From Paenibacillus sp. MBLB1832 (lineage in GTDB: Bacteria > Bacillota > Bacilli > Paenibacillales > NBRC-103111): a DNA stretch of 64,000 nucleotides. This document shows positions 8,841 to 16,916 of the stretch, in pieces. Each line of letters opens with the position of its first letter. The first letter of the stretch is position 1. Both the position numbers and the translations under genes were made by a program. The notes under the pieces were generated by a model. That model did no database searches. It saw only the letters and a list, made by a program, of their open reading frames with translations, and was not told the DNA's origin. The DNA lies in NCBI RefSeq assembly GCF_032271945.1, contig NZ_CP130319.1, positions 2,995,001-3,059,000 on the forward strand, written 5' to 3'.

Positions 8841-10211
8841 TTAGGAGGAACAGGCTGGAGTTTCCGAAGTAGGATTAGCTCGCAGCCAGTTTAAGATATC
8901 GTCTAAGGTTCGAACAGGTACGATTCGCAATTGTGGGGCACCTTTTCTCGCATCAGCCTCATTCTCTACAGGGACGAAGAAGACATCCGCATTCGTGCGG
9001 CTTACCGTGTACGCTTTCTGAACTAACCCGCCAACAGGTCCAACGGAACCATCTGGTTCAATTGTACCCGTCCCTGCCACATGATGCCCATAAGTCACGC
9101 CGCACGGCGTCAGTTGATCAATGAGCGTGAGGGCCAGCATTGCGCCATGCGAGGGGCCGCCTTCATGCAGCAAATAATTGTGATACGATACCCCATCAGG
9201 TATATCATAATGCAGCTCATTGGCAATCATAATACCGATTGAGGCGCGGGATGGATCATCCGTACTTGCTCGTGTTGTGACTTTGACTTGCATCGACTTT
9301 TGGTTGCGAAGCAGTGTCAAAGTAATCGATTCCCCTGGTTTTATCGCCTTCATTTGCTCGCTAAGCTCGCTAACCATCGTCAGCGGATGCCCATTGAAAG
9401 CAGTTAACACATCACTGGGCTGCAGAACCTCTGCCGCCTGCGTTCCTTGCAAGATCGCCGTAATTCTAACGCCTTCTGACGTAATTCCTTTGCCTAAACC
9501 GACCTTGTGGAAGGCGATCGCACTGCCTGCGGCATTCGCATCTTCCTTCATGGCACGCACTTCCAGGTTATATTCGCCTAGAGACATGCCTAGATTTTGA
9601 ATTTCAAAGTCATAATCTTTGAATAGCTTCGCATAGATCCAATCGATTGGAAACGCGGGGCGCTCGAAGATGAGCACACCCGAGATATCGCCATGCGTAG
9701 AACCGCCCTCTGCTTGCACATAACGATTCATATTGAGCGTTAGTCCAGGGTATGTCGCTAAGTAGGAAGTTGGCCAAAGCATCACAGCTAACAGACCTGC
9801 CATCACTACGCCTACGAGCAGACTATGTAACGGTACTTTGCGCCGCCTACGTTCGATGATAACCATATCTACAAGCACGAGGATGAAGCTCAAGATGAAA
9901 CTTGTCGCTGAGTATTCCAATTTCTTAGGTATTCCTATTACAAACATGGCCGTAAGCAAACAAATAATGCTTTGCATACCCAAATACAGCTTCATTACAA
10001 GTGATTGCGAAGAAATCAGGCGATGAGTTGCCACAATCATCCATAACAAGGGAACGCAAGCCAACCCATAAATCAACCAATCAATCAGATCAATCCAATA
10101 TACGTGAGCTCCCCATCTGAGTGGATCTGGCAGCCAGACCAGCTCGCCAATCACAACGAAAATCAGAAGGAGTCCCATGCCCCACACGTACAATCTTTGA
10201 GAGCGTGCCAT
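8841..10211 (-). CDS. Membrane PDZ and Lon-type (S16) serine protease
   Basis: 456 residues from ATG 10211 (AAGGAAGTG upstream). The N-terminal ~150 residues hold about five hydrophobic helices. A PDZ domain follows (GTQAAEVLQPSDVLTAFNGHP...GESITLTLLRNQ). The C-terminal domain is Lon-like: Ser in HEGGPSHGAML (about residue 354) and Lys in VGPVGGLVQKAY (about residue 399), the S16 Ser-Lys dyad spacing. It resembles YlbL-like proteases, which have one N-terminal helix, but with a larger membrane part. No ATPase domain is present. Substrate unknown. Confidence 0.82.
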   Translation of the reverse strand: MARSQRLYVWGMGLLLIFVVIGELVWLPDPLRWGAHVYWIDLIDWLIYGLACVPLLWMIVATHRLISSQSLVMKLYLGMQSIICLLTAMFVIGIPKKLEYSATSFILSFILVLVDMVIIERRRRKVPLHSLLVGVVMAGLLAVMLWPTSYLATYPGLTLNMNRYVQAEGGSTHGDISGVLIFERPAFPIDWIYAKLFKDYDFEIQNLGMSLGEYNLEVRAMKEDANAAGSAIAFHKVGLGKGITSEGVRITAILQGTQAAEVLQPSDVLTAFNGHPLTMVSELSEQMKAIKPGESITLTLLRNQKSMQVKVTTRASTDDPSRASIGIMIANELHYDIPDGVSYHNYLLHEGGPSHGAMLALTLIDQLTPCGVTYGHHVAGTGTIEPDGSVGPVGGLVQKAYTVSRTNADVFFVPVENEADARKGAPQLRIVPVRTLDDILNWLRANPTSETPACSS

Positions 10212-10248
10212 CACACACTTCCTTCTCACAGCCATTGTGCTATGTTTC

Positions 10249-11007
10249 TTACGCTTCGTTCAGCACCTTCACAACTTCGTCATAAGGCAGCTTACCACCG
10301 AAAATATCCAATGCACTTCCCACGGTAATATCTAATCTTCCTTGGGACAACTCTCGGAATAACGCCAGATCCTCAAACGATCTTGCACCGCCAGCATACG
10401 TGGCTGGTATTGTCACCCACTGCGCTAACGAGGAGACTAGGCTTTGCTGAATCCCGCTCTGTTTCCCTTCTACATCAACCGCATGAATAAGAAACTCATC
10501 ACAATATTGCTCAAGATAACGGATCGTTGTTTCGTTCAGTTCCACATCACTTAACAGTTTCCATTGATTAGTAGCGACATACCACTTGCCGTCCTTCTCT
10601 TTGCAGCTCAGATCAATGACCAATTTCGATTTGCCAATTGCAGCAACTATTCGTTCTAGATTGTCTAGATTCAACTGTCCGTCTTTGAAAATATAGGAGG
10701 TCACAATTACATGGGATGCCCCATGCGCCAGGTACTCCGCTGCATTCTCTGCGTGAATGCCCCCTCCAATTTGCAGCCCGCCTGGGTACGTTTGCAGCGC
10801 TCGAACCGCCTCTTCCTGATTACCGCCACCCAGCATAATCACATGTCCGCCAGTTAACCCATCACGCTTAAACATCTCCGCATAGTAGGTAGAATCATAT
10901 GAAGACACGAAATTCTCTACAACCGGCTGACCCGCTTCCCCCAGTGTTTCACCAACAATTTGCTTCACTTTCCCATGATGTAAATCGATGCAAGGTCTAA
11001 ATTTCAT
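10249..11007 (-). CDS. hisA: HisA, eukaryotic-type phosphoribosylformimino-AICAR-P isomerase
   Basis: A 252-residue TIM-barrel protein expected to catalyse the fourth step of histidine synthesis (ProFAR to PRFAR). It follows the plant/fungal HIS6 form rather than the usual bacterial HisA: CIDLHHGKVKQIVG at the N-terminus, FVSSYDSTYYAEMFKRDGLTGGHVIMLG, LQIGGGIHAENAAEYL, HVIVTSYIF, LVIDLSCKEKDGKWYVATNQW, EFLIHAVDVEGKQSGI, TYAGGARSFEDL and DITVGSALDIFGG. Catalytic-type Asp residues are in the first strand (CIDLH) and in AVDVEG. No other his gene is adjacent. Confidence 0.88.
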   Translation of the reverse strand: MKFRPCIDLHHGKVKQIVGETLGEAGQPVVENFVSSYDSTYYAEMFKRDGLTGGHVIMLGGGNQEEAVRALQTYPGGLQIGGGIHAENAAEYLAHGASHVIVTSYIFKDGQLNLDNLERIVAAIGKSKLVIDLSCKEKDGKWYVATNQWKLLSDVELNETTIRYLEQYCDEFLIHAVDVEGKQSGIQQSLVSSLAQWVTIPATYAGGARSFEDLALFRELSQGRLDITVGSALDIFGGKLPYDEVVKVLNEA

Positions 11008-11065
11008 GAATGCTTTTCCCCTTCAACTCATGCAATTTGGTATGATTTTCCGCCTGTTATTACAT

Positions 11066-11088
11066 AAAAAGCCCTCTAAAGGAGGGCT
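11066..11088 (-). terminator. Rho-independent terminator
   Basis: On the minus strand AGCCCTC-CTTTA-GAGGGCT runs into TTTTTA, 9 bases past the stop of the 166-residue hypothetical gene. Confidence 0.9.
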
Positions 11089-11096
11089 CCCTACAT

Positions 11097-11597
11097 TTAT
11101 TGCTTCAAAAATCCTTCTTCAGCCAAATATTCCTGTACTTCTTCATACGTCTCGAACGCGCAATCGAGATTCTCACCTGCATAGATGTACCATAGATCTT
11201 CCACGAAGGTTACGCTCAGCTGATTACCGACCTCATCTTCCCATAATTCCTCGGGTTGATCCTCAATCGCATCTGCCACGTGTACCCTGTCTTCCGCGAC
11301 TGGCGCCTTCGGTTTGTCACTACGCGTTAACGACTGAATCGATTTCGCAATGATGTCTCGGAGCGCTTCCTCCGAGTAATCGCGAATGTTGATCAATCCT
11401 TTGGCATCTGCCTTATAACCTGGTATGTACTCCGCGTAGACGAATCCATTTCCGTTCGGATGTAGATGGTAGAGAACTGTCGTCTTCTCATAGTCACTTT
11501 CCACATAGTGAAAATTCACCCGGCCTAAGGATACATCCTTCCGCTGCAGCTCCGAAAAGGAGGCGGCGATTCGTATTTTCTCATCAAAACTAAGCAT
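11097..11597 (-). CDS. Hypothetical acidic protein
   Basis: 166 residues, no signal or membrane helix. Features: MLSFDEKIRIAASFSEL, RVNFHYVESDYEKTTVLYHLHPNGNGFVYAEYI, INIRDYSEEALRDIIAKSIQSL and an acidic C-terminus (EDQPEELWEDEVGNQLSVTFVEDLWYIYAGENLDCAFETYEEVQEYL). I do not recognise a family. It follows the 102-residue gene by 15 bases, probably as one operon ending in the terminator downstream. Confidence 0.7.
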   Translation of the reverse strand: MLSFDEKIRIAASFSELQRKDVSLGRVNFHYVESDYEKTTVLYHLHPNGNGFVYAEYIPGYKADAKGLINIRDYSEEALRDIIAKSIQSLTRSDKPKAPVAEDRVHVADAIEDQPEELWEDEVGNQLSVTFVEDLWYIYAGENLDCAFETYEEVQEYLAEEGFLKQ

Positions 11598-11612
11598 ACA
11601 AGCCCCCGCAAC

Positions 11613-11921
11613 TTAATCAATCACTTGAATTTTGAACACATTCTCTAGCTTGCCGTCCGCTCTTTTCTTCAGAGGCACTTTAATATCTCTCCCGAGCTCT
11701 TTAAAAAACGTATCAACATCGCACTGTACATTGGAAAGTACAACCTTAAATGAACCATCTTGGACGATATTCTGATTCGCTTCAGCAGGCACCGTAATAT
11801 CCACCGCATATTTCTTCGTCAACGTGTTAATATAACGGCTGAAAATTTCAATAAGCTCCTCATTATTGAAATTCTCGATAACCACTTTTCCCTTGTTAGT
11901 AAAATTTAAATGAACGTTCAC
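11613..11921 (-). CDS. Hypothetical small protein
   Basis: 102 residues from a GTG with AAGGGGA upstream. Mixed alpha/beta, soluble: MNVHLNFTNKGKVVIENFNN, then a helix ELIEIFSRYINTLTKKY, VDITVPAEANQNIVQDGSFKVVLSNVQCDVDTFFKELG and KLENVFKIQVID. No recognised domain. It is the first gene of a two-gene unit with the downstream acidic protein. Confidence 0.65.
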   Translation of the reverse strand: MNVHLNFTNKGKVVIENFNNEELIEIFSRYINTLTKKYAVDITVPAEANQNIVQDGSFKVVLSNVQCDVDTFFKELGRDIKVPLKKRADGKLENVFKIQVID

Positions 11922-12061
11922 TTTTCAATGTCCCCTTTTCCTGTACACACTGTAGTTACTGTTGGGTCAAAGCCTGCATCGAACGATTCTTGCTTCATAT
12001 CTATTCTACTTGTATATAGGGTAATGAAGCAACACTAACGCCAAATTCATTTTTTCACACT

Positions 12062-12090
12062 AAAAAAGAAGCAGGTTTTCCCTGCTCCTT
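12062..12090 (-). terminator. Rho-independent terminator
   Basis: On the minus strand GGAGCAGG-GAAAA-CCTGCTTC is followed by TTTTTTA, downstream of the small gene ending at 12148. Confidence 0.85.
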
Positions 12091-12147
12091 TCCTTACACA
12101 TATAGCTCTATTATGCCTCAAGGAAATAAATTCTACGCACGATGGTA

Positions 12148-12339
12148 TTAAGACTTCAGCTGAACACGTCGCAATCGGGTCTGGTAGCGTGAGATGGAAA
12201 TCATACGATATTCACCAAATAAGAGGATCCGCTCGCGCACCTCAGCTGGAAATGAATAATGATATAACTCCAACTGATCGTCAAGTTCATTATACCAAGG
12301 CAATAAATTCATTTTTATAACCAAAACACGCGTACTCAC
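12148..12339 (-). CDS. Small hypothetical protein after YheC/D-like gene
   Basis: 63 residues from a GTG at 12339, which has AAGGTGG 6 bases upstream; the frame could start 4 codons earlier. The sequence (STRVLVIKMNLLPWYNELDD, LELYHYSFPAEVRERILLFGEYRMISISRYQTRLRRVQLKS) has a basic C-terminus and no known domain. It lies 44 bases after the YheC/D gene and before a terminator, so it is likely the last gene of a spore-coat unit. Confidence 0.55.
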   Translation of the reverse strand: MSTRVLVIKMNLLPWYNELDDQLELYHYSFPAEVRERILLFGEYRMISISRYQTRLRRVQLKS

Positions 12340-12383
12340 ACCGAACTCCACCTTCTCGTCGCAGGTTGCGCATTGTGTGCCAT

Positions 12384-13451
12384 CTACATTTCTTGCTCCG
12401 TTCCTTGACTTAATAAAAACTTAGCATATTGCATCGGCGTCTCGTACGTTCGATAAAATGTTTTATCCAGTTTCAAATGCTTATATTGATAACGCTGGTC
12501 ACGGCCGTTCACTTCGATTAGCCAGATGTCACCTTGATCGTCAATTCCGATATCCATCCCCACATCTGATATTGAGGGAATTTGCCCACTCAAGCTCTCA
12601 GCAATTTGCAGCGCTGCTTGCTCCACCTCTTCACGCTTCTTTCTTGGATCAAAGCCGCTTGCCACGAATAACGTCTCGCAGCGCATCGCGGTTCCGCCCC
12701 GTGCCAAATTCGTAACATGCCGGTCCTTGGCAGCAACTTTGCCAGCAATTCCCGAGACTTGCCATACCCCTCGATCACCGCGTTGGACGGTTACCCGCAG
12801 ATCATAGGGTCTGCCTTCATGCATCGCAAGAGAAATGGCTTCCTGGATCAAGTACTTTTTCCCTCTCGTCTTCTGCAGGATGAAATCATATGTCTTCTGC
12901 GCATCCAGCAATCGGGGGACTTGATCTTGCCAGCACACCTGCCATTTCGCATCAGGCATAGCCGTAACTCTCAGAATCCCTTTACCTACAGAACTGCTTG
13001 TCGGCTTCACGAAAAAGGACGGATAGGTCAACAACGCTTTAATCAAATTGTTAAACGAACAGGTTATCGTTTTCGGCAAAAAATCCGTAGCATCCTTCTG
13101 TTTACGTAATAACCGGTGAATGAACAGCTTATCATAGCGGGTTTGACCATTGAATATATGACTAATTTTCGCCATTTGCTGTATTTTTCGCTGCGAACTC
13201 ATGGTCAGTGTCATGGCCCGATTATGGATTACTTTAGGGATAGGCAAGCGTTTCAACATGTACGTATGATTCTCATAGCTCAAACCTAAAGCCGATTTGG
13301 TACCCACATGCCTTAATGTCATATAGAAAGGGATTAGGCCGAGCTCTTCAGCCGCTTTATTGTAAAGCTCAATACTTTCGTACCCGGTCTGATGGCGGAG
13401 TATGCCTTTGTAGGTTGGGTAAGCTAGAAGAATTCCTATCACATTAAGCAC
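12384..13451 (-). CDS. YheC/YheD-family spore-coat-associated ATP-grasp protein
   Basis: 355 residues from a GTG with GAGGTGA upstream. The N-terminus (GILLAYPTYKGILRHQTGYESIELYNKAAEELGLIPFYMTLRHV) and the ATP-grasp core (FFVKPTSSSVGKGILRV, YLIQEAISLAMHEGRPYDLRVTVQRGDRGVWQVSGIAGKVAAKD, LARGGTAM, DVGMDIGIDDQGDIWLIEVNGRDQRY) match the YheC/D endospore coat-associated family. The ligase reaction and substrate are unknown. Its presence supports an endospore former. Confidence 0.88.
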   Translation of the reverse strand: MLNVIGILLAYPTYKGILRHQTGYESIELYNKAAEELGLIPFYMTLRHVGTKSALGLSYENHTYMLKRLPIPKVIHNRAMTLTMSSQRKIQQMAKISHIFNGQTRYDKLFIHRLLRKQKDATDFLPKTITCSFNNLIKALLTYPSFFVKPTSSSVGKGILRVTAMPDAKWQVCWQDQVPRLLDAQKTYDFILQKTRGKKYLIQEAISLAMHEGRPYDLRVTVQRGDRGVWQVSGIAGKVAAKDRHVTNLARGGTAMRCETLFVASGFDPRKKREEVEQAALQIAESLSGQIPSISDVGMDIGIDDQGDIWLIEVNGRDQRYQYKHLKLDKTFYRTYETPMQYAKFLLSQGTEQEM

Positions 13452-13562
13452 AATTTCACCTCATCCAGTTGAGTTACCACCATCCTCTACTATATGCACA
13501 TTTCACCCTATTGGTTAGTTGGAATACTGGAAAACAAGCTAGGCAGATATTGAGCTTCGGGT

Positions 13563-13591
13563 TTGACTCGTTCGTTTTGAAGTGCTACAAT
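13563..13591 (+). promoter_or_regulatory. Sigma-A promoter of the YitT gene
   Basis: TTGACT at 13563-13568, a 17-base spacer, and TACAAT at 13586-13591, about 115 bases before the YitT start codon. Confidence 0.6.
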
Positions 13592-13709
13592 TTCCCTTAA
13601 TTTAAACTTATCCTGCTCGTTTTCCTTCATTTTACGTCTCGGTATACAGGAATCATTTCTTCTTAACTCCTAGGAAACGAAATGAAAATTAGGAAAAGAG
13701 GATCCTTCT

Positions 13710-14612
13710 ATGACTAACTCATTATCAGGTGCTGGACAACAACAAACACAAGCGCAGCATCAGAAAATAACACGTTTGAAATTTGCACGCCGAATTCTTT
13801 TCATGATCATCGGTACAATCCTTGTTTCGGTCGGTTTAGAAATTTTTCTAGTACCCAACCACATCATTGACGGCGGTATTGTCGGGATTTCCATTATTCT
13901 ATCTCATCTATCCAGCTTTCCAATCGGCTTATTTCTCGTTATCCTCAATCTGCCCTTCGTCCTACTCGGGTATAAACAAATCGGGAAAACCTTCGCCATC
14001 TCTACAACCTTTTCCGTTATTCTAATGTCGATAGGTACCACGCTCTTGCATCCTGTTCAGGCGATTACGATTGATCCGTTATTAGCGGCCGTTTTCGGCG
14101 GCATTATTCTCGGCATCGGTGTCGGGCTTGTTATTCGGTCTGGCGGGTCGCTCGATGGAACGGAAATCATTGCGATTTTGTTCAGCAAAAAAATGCCCTT
14201 CTCTGTAGGCGAAATCGTCATGTTCTTCAACTTATTCATACTAGGTAGCGCAGGCTTTGTCTTCGGTTGGGATCGGGCGATGTACTCACTTATTGCGTAC
14301 TTTATTGCTTTCAAAATGATTGATATTACGATTGAAGGACTCGATCAATCCAAATCCGTTTGGATTATCAGTGACGAATATGCGAAAATCGGCGATGCCA
14401 TTACGTCCCGACTTGGACGGGGCGTTACGTATTTAAAAGGCGAAGGGGCCTATACCGGCGATGATAAAAAAGTCATCTTCAGCGTCATCACGCGGCTGGA
14501 AGAAGCGAAATTGAAATCCATTGTCGACGACCTGGATCCCAAAGCCTTCTTGGCGATTGGCAACATCCACGATGTCAAGGGCGGACGGTTTAGGAAGAAG
14601 GATATACATTAG
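13710..14612 (+). CDS. yitT: YitT-family membrane protein (DUF161, DUF2179)
   Basis: 300 residues with five to six hydrophobic helices (ILFMIIGTILVSVGLEIFLV, GGIVGISIILSHLSSFPIGLFLVILNLPFVLLG, AAVFGGIILGIGVGLVIRSGGSLDGTEIIAILF, EIVMFFNLFILGSAGFVFG) and a cytoplasmic C-terminal DUF2179 domain (SVWIISDEYAKIGDAITSRLGRGVTYLKGEGAYTGDDKKVIFSVITRLEEAKLKSIVDDLDPKAFLAIG). The role is not established; such proteins are common and multicopy in Bacillota. Followed by a strong terminator. Confidence 0.92.
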   Translation: MTNSLSGAGQQQTQAQHQKITRLKFARRILFMIIGTILVSVGLEIFLVPNHIIDGGIVGISIILSHLSSFPIGLFLVILNLPFVLLGYKQIGKTFAISTTFSVILMSIGTTLLHPVQAITIDPLLAAVFGGIILGIGVGLVIRSGGSLDGTEIIAILFSKKMPFSVGEIVMFFNLFILGSAGFVFGWDRAMYSLIAYFIAFKMIDITIEGLDQSKSVWIISDEYAKIGDAITSRLGRGVTYLKGEGAYTGDDKKVIFSVITRLEEAKLKSIVDDLDPKAFLAIGNIHDVKGGRFRKKDIH

Positions 14613-14638
14613 GCTGGTGCAGCCGAATGCGCGTAATG

Positions 14639-14686
14639 AAAAGAGACCCATCTTCTCGATTGTTGAGAGGATGGGTCTCTTTTTTG
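14639..14686 (+). terminator. Strong rho-independent terminator after yitT
   Basis: AAAAGAGACCCATC pairs with GATGGGTCTCTTTTTT through a 15-base loop that itself contains short complementarity. It lies 27 bases after the YitT stop codon. Confidence 0.93.
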
Positions 14687-14865
14687 TTGGTTACAAGGAT
14701 AAGAGTGGCGATATACATACATCTGTACCTTGCGAGGTTACTTGTGAGTGTACCTTCCAGCACGTTGTAGTTCATACAACATAACGCTCATTGTAGGCAC
14801 CAAGTAGCCAATCTTGTTGTACTTTTTGCAAAATGGTGCCACCACTTGCCAAATTGGGAGCTGCG

Positions 14866-15480
14866 TTATGAATAATACGTCGTCAAATCGACCTTCTGTC
14901 CGAGCTTCGCACTCTCCAGTGCGCCTAACACCATGGCCATGCTCCGAATGTTGTCGCGGCAATCGGTCTCCGCGCGGCGGCCTTCGGCCAGCGCCGCGAA
15001 CATCTCGTCCATGCAGCCCGCATGGCCGCTGCGACCACCCCAGTTCACGTCCGCGTCCACGCGCGTGAACTCGCGAAGGAACTTGCCGGCTTGATCGCCG
15101 TCAGCAGCGACAACTTCCGCGTACGGCGCATGCGCACCGTCCCAGAGCGCCGTGCCCTTCTCACCCGTCACGCGCCAGTCCGCCTCCCACGAGGTTGGCG
15201 CCCCCTCCGCGCACCACGAGCCGCGGTAGCAAAACACAGAGCCGTCGGTCATCTCGAAGATAATATCCAACACAAGATACGCCGCAGCAGCTGTTATTGC
15301 TTCTTCCACATCCGTATATACCGAGCATGTCAGCCCATGACGCTCTGCCATCGTTTGAGCGAACTCCGTCTTGATATCGACGAGTCCTACAATGTCACAA
15401 TCTGGCCGCTGCTTGATCTGTTCCACCCACATTTTGGCCATATTGCTACAGCCAACAACCACCATACGATAAGCACTTAT
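14866..15480 (-). pseudogene. Decayed Gfo/Idh/MocA-family oxidoreductase
   Basis: The translation begins with a Rossmann start (YRMVVVGCSNMAKMWVEQIKQRPDCDIVGLVDI...HGLTCSVYTDVEEAI) and ends with the typical C-terminal substrate domain (DIIFEMTDGSVFCYRGSW, WRVTGEKGTALWDG, GRRAETDCRDNIRSMAMVLGALESAKLGQKVDL). About 100 or more middle residues, including the EKP-type motif, are missing at about 15,300, so only ~205 residues remain against ~340 in the family. The codon at the expected start (15478-15480), 8 bases after GGAGG, is ATA instead of ATG. A shortened but expressed protein cannot be excluded. Confidence 0.7.
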
Positions 15481-15541
15481 CGAGATAAAACCTCCATCAT
15501 TTCTAGCATATCTGTACATGTAAGCGCATACGTATTTCTGA

Positions 15542-15805
15542 CTACATAAACATTTGAAATAAATCAAACATGAAGTGCATGGCCTCTTCCTCATCTTTGC
15601 CCCTTGTGAGCAAGCGCAGAGTGGTACCTGCTTTGATCGGAATTAACAACATGCCAATCACGCTTTTCACATCTACCTTATGGTGCATGTCATCATAGTG
15701 AAAATCCAACGTGATATCTGAGATAAAGTGAGATGATTTCGCTGAAATACCCGTTAAATCGCTTCGCTCTAGATCTTTCGCAATCCTAAATTCATGTACA
15801 CGCAT
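15542..15805 (-). CDS. HPr-like protein lacking the catalytic histidine (Crh-like)
   Basis: 87 residues from ATG 15805 (AAGGGAAG upstream), the length of HPr. Around residue 46, VDVKSVIGMLLIPIKAGTTLRLLTRGKDEEEAMHFMFDLF matches the HPr core with its regulatory-type Ser (KSVIGML, cf. KSIMG). The phosphocarrier motif near residue 15 (GxHARP) is replaced by RSDLTGISAKSS, so it cannot carry PTS phosphate. It could be a Crh-type regulatory partner. Upstream is a good sigma-A promoter; the decayed oxidoreductase gene lies immediately downstream. Confidence 0.75.
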   Translation of the reverse strand: MRVHEFRIAKDLERSDLTGISAKSSHFISDITLDFHYDDMHHKVDVKSVIGMLLIPIKAGTTLRLLTRGKDEEEAMHFMFDLFQMFM

Positions 15806-15863
15806 AAGGATCGACTTCCCTTCCATGACATCTGACGGTTTGTGATTTGCTGCTATGTGTGGT

Positions 15864-15892
15864 ATTATACAAAGATTATGATGTAAAGTGAA
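15864..15892 (-). promoter_or_regulatory. Sigma-A promoter of the HPr-like gene
   Basis: On the minus strand TTCACT (15887-15892), a 17-base spacer, then a consensus TATAAT (15864-15869), about 60 bases before the HPr-like start. Confidence 0.65.
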
Positions 15893-15953
15893 GTGTTGAT
15901 TATGCCTAATTTTGCTAGTTTACTAGATTCCTATAGGTTACAAATAAGCCCCA

Positions 15954-15984
15954 TCCCTCGACGATCCGTCGAGGGATTTTTTTT
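15954..15984 (+). terminator. Terminator or attenuator in the leader of the CDF transporter gene
   Basis: A perfect 10-base stem TCCCTCGACG-ATC-CGTCGAGGGA is followed by eight T on the plus strand only. No plus-strand gene precedes it for more than 1 kb; the next plus-strand gene starts 35 bases later. It could be a leader attenuator or a stop for stray transcription. Confidence 0.8.
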
Positions 15985-16019
15985 CCTTCGGGAAACACTT
16001 CTGCAGGAGGTCATCATTC

Positions 16020-16910
16020 ATGCATACTAACAACAAGTCTTCCGTTTGGGCCATATGGCTCTCCTTGATCAGCAACATTTGTCTAACGCTTATCAAAATT
16101 GTTATCGGTCTCATCTTCCACAGCGAAGTCTTACTGGCGGACGGTGTTCACAATGCTGGGGATATTATTGCGACCATTGCCGCGCTCAGCGCCATGCAAA
16201 TCTCAAAGCTTCCAGCCGACGAAGATCACCCTTACGGCCACGGCAAAGCCGAAGTGCTTGGCTCCGGTTTTGTTGCCTTTATTCTTGTGCTTGCTGGCGG
16301 TTATATCGGCTATCACGCCATTGCTGCGCTCTTCCATGAGCCTAGCGAGCCTAGTCTGATCGCTTTCATCGCCGTCGCTGTTTCCGTAATATGGAAATAC
16401 GCTCTCTATGTATACACGATAAGAATTGGTCGCAGCACGAATAGCAAAAGCTTGATAGCAACTGCCAACGATCATCTGGCGGACGTCTACGCATCGCTTG
16501 CGGCTGTTCTCGGTATTGGCTTGGCATTCATCGGGCAAGCGAACGACATTCACTGGCTAGCTTACGGTGACACTGGCGCTGGGGTTATTGTCTCCCTGCT
16601 CGTTCTGAAGCTGGGCATCGAAATGGCGAAAGAAGCATTTGACATCCTGATGGAAAAAACCGTCGATCAACATAAGCTGTCTGAATTTACAGCGTTGATT
16701 GCGGCGGTTCCAGGCGTGAAGCGTATTGATCGTGTGCGCGCGCGTGAGCACGGACATTATATTTTGGTCGATGCGCGAATCTCCGTGCCTGGTGATCTAA
16801 CGATCCAACAAGGACACGACATTTCTCGCGTGATTAAGAAATCCATTATGGAGAAGCATCTCGATGTCGACGAAGTGCTGATTCATTTGAACCCTTGGTA
16901 CGAAAGCTAA
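16020..16910 (+). CDS. Cation diffusion facilitator (CDF) metal efflux protein
   Basis: 296 residues, six hydrophobic helices and a cytoplasmic C-terminal domain. Metal-site signatures are LLADGVHNAGDIIATIAAL (helix 2, Asp and Asn/Asp ligands), HPYGHGKAEVLGSGFVA, and NDHLADVYASLAAVLGI in helix 5. The C-terminal domain (VPGVKRIDRVRAREHGHYILVDARISVPGDLTIQQGHDISRVIKKSIMEKHLDVDEVLIHLNP) is the ferredoxin-like dimer domain. It exports divalent metal (Zn, Mn, Fe or Co) by proton antiport. Start has GCAGGAGG upstream. A terminator hairpin sits 35 bases upstream. Confidence 0.92.
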   Translation: MHTNNKSSVWAIWLSLISNICLTLIKIVIGLIFHSEVLLADGVHNAGDIIATIAALSAMQISKLPADEDHPYGHGKAEVLGSGFVAFILVLAGGYIGYHAIAALFHEPSEPSLIAFIAVAVSVIWKYALYVYTIRIGRSTNSKSLIATANDHLADVYASLAAVLGIGLAFIGQANDIHWLAYGDTGAGVIVSLLVLKLGIEMAKEAFDILMEKTVDQHKLSEFTALIAAVPGVKRIDRVRAREHGHYILVDARISVPGDLTIQQGHDISRVIKKSIMEKHLDVDEVLIHLNPWYES

Positions 16911-16916
16911 AGCAAC

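Noticed and set aside
15022..15549. 175-residue plus-strand frame opposite the oxidoreductase remnant
   Set aside because: Low-complexity Arg/Ala content, shadow of GC-rich coding DNA.
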